9,071 nucleotides of DNA from an uncultured Hyphomicrobiales bacterium (GTDB lineage: Bacteria > Pseudomonadota > Alphaproteobacteria > Rhizobiales > Aestuariivirgaceae). The notes beneath the pieces were generated by a model. That model saw nothing but the letters and a program-made list of their open reading frames with translations. It was not told where the DNA came from and searched no databases. Each line of letters starts with the position of its first letter. The first letter of the stretch is position 1. The position numbers were made by a program, and so were the translations under genes. The stretch spans positions 1-9,071 of the forward strand of contig CAIYXE010000373.1 of NCBI GenBank assembly GCA_903930095.1. Reading direction: 5' to 3'. Shown here in pieces: positions 5,689 through 9,071 of the stretch.

Positions 5689-6401
5689 CACGCAATCGCC
5701 GCCTTCTGCTTGGCCACGAGCTCGCCGATGCCCTTCTTGGCCAGCGCCAGAAGTTCAGCCAGCGTTGCCTCCGAGAAGGGCTCGCCTTCTGCCGTGCCCT
5801 GGATCTCGACGATGCCGCCCGAGCCCGTCATCACGAAATTGGCGTCGGTGCCTGCAGAGGAATCCTCAGGATAGTCGAGGTCGAGCACCGGCGTTCCGCC
5901 ATGGATGCCGCAGGAGATAGCGGCGACATGGTCTTTCAGCGGCCAGGTCTTGAACATGGCGCGCTGCTCCATCCACTTGAGGCAGTCGAACAAGGCGATC
6001 CAGGAGCCGGTGATGGCGGCGGTGCGGGTGCCGCCATCGGCCTGCAGCACGTCGCAATCGAGGGTGATCTGGCGTTCGCCCAGCGCCACGAGGTCAACGA
6101 CGGCGCGAAGCGAGCGGCCGACGAGGCGCTGGATTTCCTGGGTGCGGCCGGACTGCTTGCCCGCCGATGCCTCACGCCTGGTGCGCTCATGCGTGGCGCG
6201 CGGCAGCATGCCGTATTCGGCGGTCACCCAGCCCTTCCCCCCGCCCTTCAGCCACGGCGGCACGCGCTCTTCCAGCGAGGCCGTGCACAGCACATGCGTA
6301 TCCCCGAAACGGACGAGGCAGGAGCCTTCCGCGTGCCGGGTGAAGCCGCGCTCGAAGCTGACGGCGCGCAATTCGTCGGGTTTCCGCCCGGATGGACGCA
6401 T
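5688..6401 (-). CDS. rph: Ribonuclease PH (tRNA nucleotidyltransferase)
   Basis: This 237-residue phosphorolytic 3'-5' exoribonuclease trims the 3' ends of tRNA precursors as a ring of six subunits. It starts [12 protein letters not shown], typical of the family, and contains [14 protein letters not shown] (88-101), [10 protein letters not shown] (123-132; R126 binds phosphate) and the two catalytic Asp residues D180 and D186, at the same numbers as in E. coli RNase PH. The start at 6401 rather than the ATG at 6410 is favoured because AAGGA ends 9 bases before it, whereas it abuts the upstream ATG directly. The gene is first in the leftward block and divergent from hrcA. Its TGA overlaps the rdgB ATG. 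Confidence 0.97.
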   Translation of the reverse strand: MRPSGRKPDELRAVSFERGFTRHAEGSCLVRFGDTHVLCTASLEERVPPWLKGGGKGWVTAEYGMLPRATHERTRREASAGKQSGRTQEIQRLVGRSLRAVVDLVALGERQITLDCDVLQADGGTRTAAITGSWIALFDCLKWMEQRAMFKTWPLKDHVAAISCGIHGGTPVLDLDYPEDSSAGTDANFVMTGSGGIVEIQGTAEGEPFSEATLAELLALAKKGIGELVAKQKAAIA

Positions 6402-6430
6402 GATGCTCATTCCTTGTTCTGAAAACGCGC

Positions 6431-6460
6431 CTTCTAGCCCCTTTGATTGACCTCAGCCAA
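6431..6460 (-). promoter_or_regulatory. Possible sigma-70 promoter for rph and the leftward operon
   Basis: On the minus strand TTGGCT (6460-6455) is separated by 18 bases from TAGAAG (6436-6431). Each hexamer matches the consensus in four of six positions, so this is only a weak prediction. It is the best candidate in the short divergent region and overlaps the hrcA promoter on the other strand. Confidence 0.3.
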
Positions 6461-6475
6461 GTTGATTTCTACAGT
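6447..6475 (+). promoter_or_regulatory. Sigma-70-type promoter for hrcA-grpE
   Basis: TTGACC (6447-6452) matches the -35 consensus in five of six positions. After an optimal 17-base spacer comes TACAGT (6470-6475), four of six to the -10. Transcription would start about 6-7 bases on, at roughly 6481-6483, at the proposed hrcA ATG, which implies a leaderless message. No CIRCE operator (TTAGCACTC-N9-GAGTGCTAA) is present. Confidence 0.55.
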
Positions 6476-6481
6476 GTGGCC

Positions 6482-7582
6482 ATGAGCATGATCCCGCCCC
6501 ATCCTCCCAAGCCCCTGCCGGACGAGCGGCTCAGCGGCATCGCCGGGCTCGACCAGCGCTCGCGCGAGATCTTCCGCCGCCTCGTCGACACCTATCTCGA
6601 AACCGGCGAACCCGTTGGTTCGCGCACCATTTCGCGCATCCTGCCGTCCAATCTCTCGCCCGCCTCGGTGCGCAACGTGATGATGGATCTGGAGGACGCG
6701 GGCCTCATCTTCTCGCCTCATGCCAGTGCGGGCCGCGTTCCCACCGAGCAGGGCCTGCGCTTCTTCGTCGATGCGGTGATGGAGGTGGGCTCCATGACCT
6801 CCGACGAGCGCGCCAGGATCGATGCGCAGATCGCAGCATCCAACCGCCAGCGCCGCATCGAGGATGTGCTGGGTGAGGCGACGGGGCTGCTCTCAGGGCT
6901 CTCCCACTGCGCCGGCGTCATCCTGGCGCCCAAGATCAATGCGCGGCTGAAGCACATTGAATTCGTCAATCTGGGGCCGGGCCGGGCGCTCACCATCCTG
7001 GTGGGCGAGGACGGCAGCGTGGAAAACCGCGTGATCGAAGTGCCGCGCGGTCTTCCGCCGTCAACCTTCGAGCAGGCGTCGAACTATCTTTCGACCCGCT
7101 TTCAGGGCAAGACCATCGACGAAGTGCAGCGCTTCGTACGTGACGAGATGGAGAGCCTGAGGCGCGAACTGGACGAGATTTCGGCCCGCATCGTGGAAGC
7201 AGGGATCGGCCAGTGGTCTGGCGGGGCCGAGATCGACGACAAGACCCTGATCGTGCGCGGCCAGGCCAATCTGATCGAGAATTCGACCGCGGCGGCAGAC
7301 CTCGAACGCATCCGCAAGCTGTTTGAGGACATCGAGAACAAGAAGGAACTGGTGCATCTCCTCGGCGCCGCCGAGCAGGGCGAAGGGGTGCGCATCTTCA
7401 TCGGCTCCGAAAACCGGCTGTTTTCGCTGTCGGGCAGTTCCATCATCGTCTCCCCCTACCGCAACGCGGAGGAGAAGATTGTGGGCGTCATGGGCATCAT
7501 CGGGCCGACGCGCATGAATTACGCCCGCATCATCCCCATGGTTGATTATACCGCCAAGGCGATCGGGCGGCTCCTCACTTGA
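6482..7582 (+). CDS. hrcA: HrcA, heat-inducible transcription repressor
   Basis: This 366-residue repressor binds the CIRCE operator ahead of chaperone genes (usually groESL in alphaproteobacteria) and needs GroEL to stay active. The N-terminal winged helix shows GEPVGSRTI (42-50) and SPASVRNVMMDLEDAGL (59-75), followed by PHASAGRVPTEQGLRFFVD (79-97). The central and C-terminal dimerisation parts include RIFIGSEN and VGVMGIIGPTRMNYARIIPMVDYTA, the typical HrcA ending. The ATG at 6482 is chosen because a good promoter ends at 6475; ATG 6488 is also possible, and the TTG at 6443 that opens the frame overlaps the promoter. No clear ribosome-binding site precedes 6482, which fits a leaderless transcript. 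grpE follows after 58 bases. Confidence 0.95.
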   Translation: MSMIPPHPPKPLPDERLSGIAGLDQRSREIFRRLVDTYLETGEPVGSRTISRILPSNLSPASVRNVMMDLEDAGLIFSPHASAGRVPTEQGLRFFVDAVMEVGSMTSDERARIDAQIAASNRQRRIEDVLGEATGLLSGLSHCAGVILAPKINARLKHIEFVNLGPGRALTILVGEDGSVENRVIEVPRGLPPSTFEQASNYLSTRFQGKTIDEVQRFVRDEMESLRRELDEISARIVEAGIGQWSGGAEIDDKTLIVRGQANLIENSTAAADLERIRKLFEDIENKKELVHLLGAAEQGEGVRIFIGSENRLFSLSGSSIIVSPYRNAEEKIVGVMGIIGPTRMNYARIIPMVDYTAKAIGRLLT

Positions 7583-7640
7583 TTTTTGGGTCCGGGCAGC
7601 CGATATGGCAGCCATCCCGTAAATCCAAGGACTGGAAGCC

Positions 7641-8216
7641 GTGAGCATGGCTGACGATACGAAAGCACCTGAGCAGACCGAAGCGACCGAGCAGCCCGCG
7701 GCGGAAGAGGTTGCGGAAGCCCCTGAAATCGATGCGCGCGACCTCGAGATCGTGCAGCTGAAGGAAGAGGCGGGGGCCCTCAAGGACCGGCTGCTGCGTA
7801 CCGCCGCCGATATGGATAATCTCAGGAAGCGCGCCGAGCGCGAGAAGGCTGAAGCAACACTTTACGCCGCCACCAATTTCGCCCGAGACCTGCTGAGCGT
7901 TGCCGACAACATGAGCCGCGCCCTTGCCGCCATGCCGGCGGAAGCCCGGGAGAAGGCGGACGAGGCCACCCGGAACCTGTTTGCCGGCATCGAGATGACG
8001 GAACGCGAACTGCTCAAGGTGTTCGAGCGCTACAACATCCGCAAGGTGGAAACGGTCGGCGCCAAGTTTGACCCCAATTTCCACCAGGCACTGTTCGAAA
8101 TGCCGACCAAGGACCATCCCCCCGGCACCGTGGTGCAGGAGATGCAGTCAGGCTTCGCGATCGGCGACCGCTGCCTCAGGCCCGCCATGGTGGGTGTGGC
8201 GAAGGCCGAGGGGTAA
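7641..8216 (+). CDS. grpE: GrpE, nucleotide exchange factor for DnaK
   Basis: This 191-residue cochaperone releases ADP from DnaK and acts as a homodimer. The first 35 residues are acidic and low in complexity, then comes the long coiled-coil helix (about 36-95, DLEIVQLKEEAGALKDRLLRTAADMDNLRKRAEREK), a four-helix-bundle part, and the C-terminal beta domain with the GrpE signature region FDPNFHQALFE (143-153) and GFAIGDRCLRPAMVGVAK (171-188). The start is either GTG 7641 (AAGGA nine bases before) or ATG 7647 (GGAAG eight bases before); the difference is two residues. It is the second gene of the hrcA operon. Its 3' end faces the amine oxidase gene with a 27-base gap and no evident terminator; only a 10-bp palindrome GAAAGCTTTC (8218-8227) lies there. 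Confidence 0.96.
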   Translation: MSMADDTKAPEQTEATEQPAAEEVAEAPEIDARDLEIVQLKEEAGALKDRLLRTAADMDNLRKRAEREKAEATLYAATNFARDLLSVADNMSRALAAMPAEAREKADEATRNLFAGIEMTERELLKVFERYNIRKVETVGAKFDPNFHQALFEMPTKDHPPGTVVQEMQSGFAIGDRCLRPAMVGVAKAEG

Positions 8217-8243
8217 GGAAAGCTTTCGCCGGGGTGACGGCAT

Positions 8244-9071
8244 CTATTGTCCAAGCAGCCCCAGCGCCGTCTCCGCCGCCGCGATCCCTGACAGATGCGC
8301 GCCATGAACCGTTGAAAAGAACGGGATCGAGCAGTGCTCGCCCGCCAGCACGATCCTGTCTCCCACCGTCTCTGAGAACACCAGCCGTGAACCGGCCCGC
8401 CCCGGCCGTGCATGAGAGTATCCGCCGAGCGTGAAGGGGTCGGAGGCCCAGTGGGTGCGGAGGTTCCTGACCACGCGTTTGCGGATCGACGCACCAAAGG
8501 CTTCAGTCAACGCCTCCAGCGCTATGGCCATCATATCGGAATCGTTCAGTTTTTCCATTTCGCGGCCCAGGCTGCCCGCCATGTGCGACACGAGCAGCGG
8601 ACGCCCGAACGGGTTCACATGCAGGTTGAAGGGTTGCTTCGCCGCCCCTGACAGATCAACCACGTCACCATAGACATGGCCTACCCCCTCGATCGGCCGG
8701 TCGAGCAGGATTGCAAGCTTCTCCGAAACGCCCATCGGGCAATCATGCAAGGCCTGGGACAGGCCGGGCGGAAGTGCCGGCGAAAAACGGATGAGCCCCG
8801 CGATCAGCACATTCACCGGCACCGCAAGGATGATGGCGCGGGCGCGCAGTGTTCCGCGGGCGGTTTCGAGCTTCACCTCCGGGCCAGACCAGTCGATCTG
8901 GTGAACGGGGCTGGACAGCGCCACGGGCAGACCCGCCGCATGCCGCGCGACCAGGGCGCCATAGCCGTCCTCCACCGGAAAGTCGCCGCCCTCATCTTCA
9001 TAACGGGCGGAATCGAGGGTCGAGCAGTCCCGCGGATCATGCGATGTGATCTGGCCGATCAACAGGCGGAC
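8244..9071 (-). CDS. FAD-dependent amine oxidase-like protein, C-terminal part
   Basis: The frame is open to the window edge, giving the last 275 residues of a larger flavoprotein (whole proteins of this kind are usually 400-500 residues). The segment LAGEHCSIPFFSTVHGAHLSGIAAAETALG (from about residue 242) is the C-terminal FAD-contacting motif of the flavin amine oxidase / monoamine oxidase family, and VEDGYGALVARHAAGLPVALSSPVHQIDW followed by RARAIILAVPVNVL is the usual substrate and FAD-domain stretch before it. The N-terminal dinucleotide fold (GxGxxG) lies outside the window. The substrate is unknown. The gene is convergent with grpE and shows no sign of being part of that operon. Confidence 0.85.
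   Translation of the reverse strand, partial: VRLLIGQITSHDPRDCSTLDSARYEDEGGDFPVEDGYGALVARHAAGLPVALSSPVHQIDWSGPEVKLETARGTLRARAIILAVPVNVLIAGLIRFSPALPPGLSQALHDCPMGVSEKLAILLDRPIEGVGHVYGDVVDLSGAAKQPFNLHVNPFGRPLLVSHMAGSLGREMEKLNDSDMMAIALEALTEAFGASIRKRVVRNLRTHWASDPFTLGGYSHARPGRAGSRLVFSETVGDRIVLAGEHCSIPFFSTVHGAHLSGIAAAETALGLLGQ

Noticed and set aside
8217..8243. Terminator between grpE and the amine oxidase gene
   Set aside because: Only a 10-bp palindrome GAAAGCTTTC is present, with no GC-rich stem and no T tract.
1..9071. CRISPR array, tRNA or rRNA genes
   Set aside because: No regularly spaced direct repeats and no tRNA-like cloverleaf or rRNA sequence was seen; the only repeats are the REP units, the IS guide matches and isolated hairpins.

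Overview
The window is high-GC DNA from an alphaproteobacterium, most likely of the Hyphomicrobiales (rhizobial) type. Three things point there: the divergent pair of blocks rph-rdgB-hemW and hrcA-grpE, an alphaproteobacterial-type glutathione synthetase, and CCTTCTCCC/GGGAGAAGG palindromes of the kind scattered through rhizobial genomes. The assignment rests on protein motifs and gene order read by eye; no database search was possible.

Layout from left to right: (1) 1-357 (+), the C-terminal end of a BKACE/DUF849 beta-keto acid cleavage enzyme. (2) 370-1663, an intergenic zone with two inverted REP-type palindromes. The first is split by a complete IS110-family insertion sequence (about 397-1550, transposase on the minus strand). 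(3) 1674-6401 (-), a tightly packed six-gene block read leftward: rph, rdgB, hemW, rsmI, yraN, gshB. It covers tRNA 3' maturation, nucleotide-pool cleaning, a heme-linked radical-SAM protein, 16S rRNA methylation, a YraN nuclease-like protein and glutathione synthesis. (4) 6402-6481, the divergent promoter region. (5) 6482-8216 (+), hrcA and grpE, the heat-shock repressor and the DnaK nucleotide-exchange factor. (6) 8244-9071 (-), the C-terminal part of an FAD-dependent amine oxidase-like protein that runs out of the window.

The most interesting item is the insertion sequence. Its 5' non-coding end (1359-1521, minus strand) can be folded by hand into a bridge RNA: a 5' palindrome, a target-binding loop and a donor-binding loop, in the order known for IS621. 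All four guide segments match real DNA in the window. Two match the REP palindrome on either side of the element and two match the element's own ends, each meeting at a CT core. Removing the element rejoins a 14-bp REP stem. The intact second REP copy about 80 bp away carries the same 13-nt target, so the element looks programmed to enter this repeat family. The 3' stem of the RNA also covers the purine tract and ATG of the transposase, which suggests a link between guide RNA folding and transposase translation.

The remaining genes are conserved housekeeping genes with intact motifs. For several of them the start codons had to be chosen from ribosome-binding sites and overlaps.
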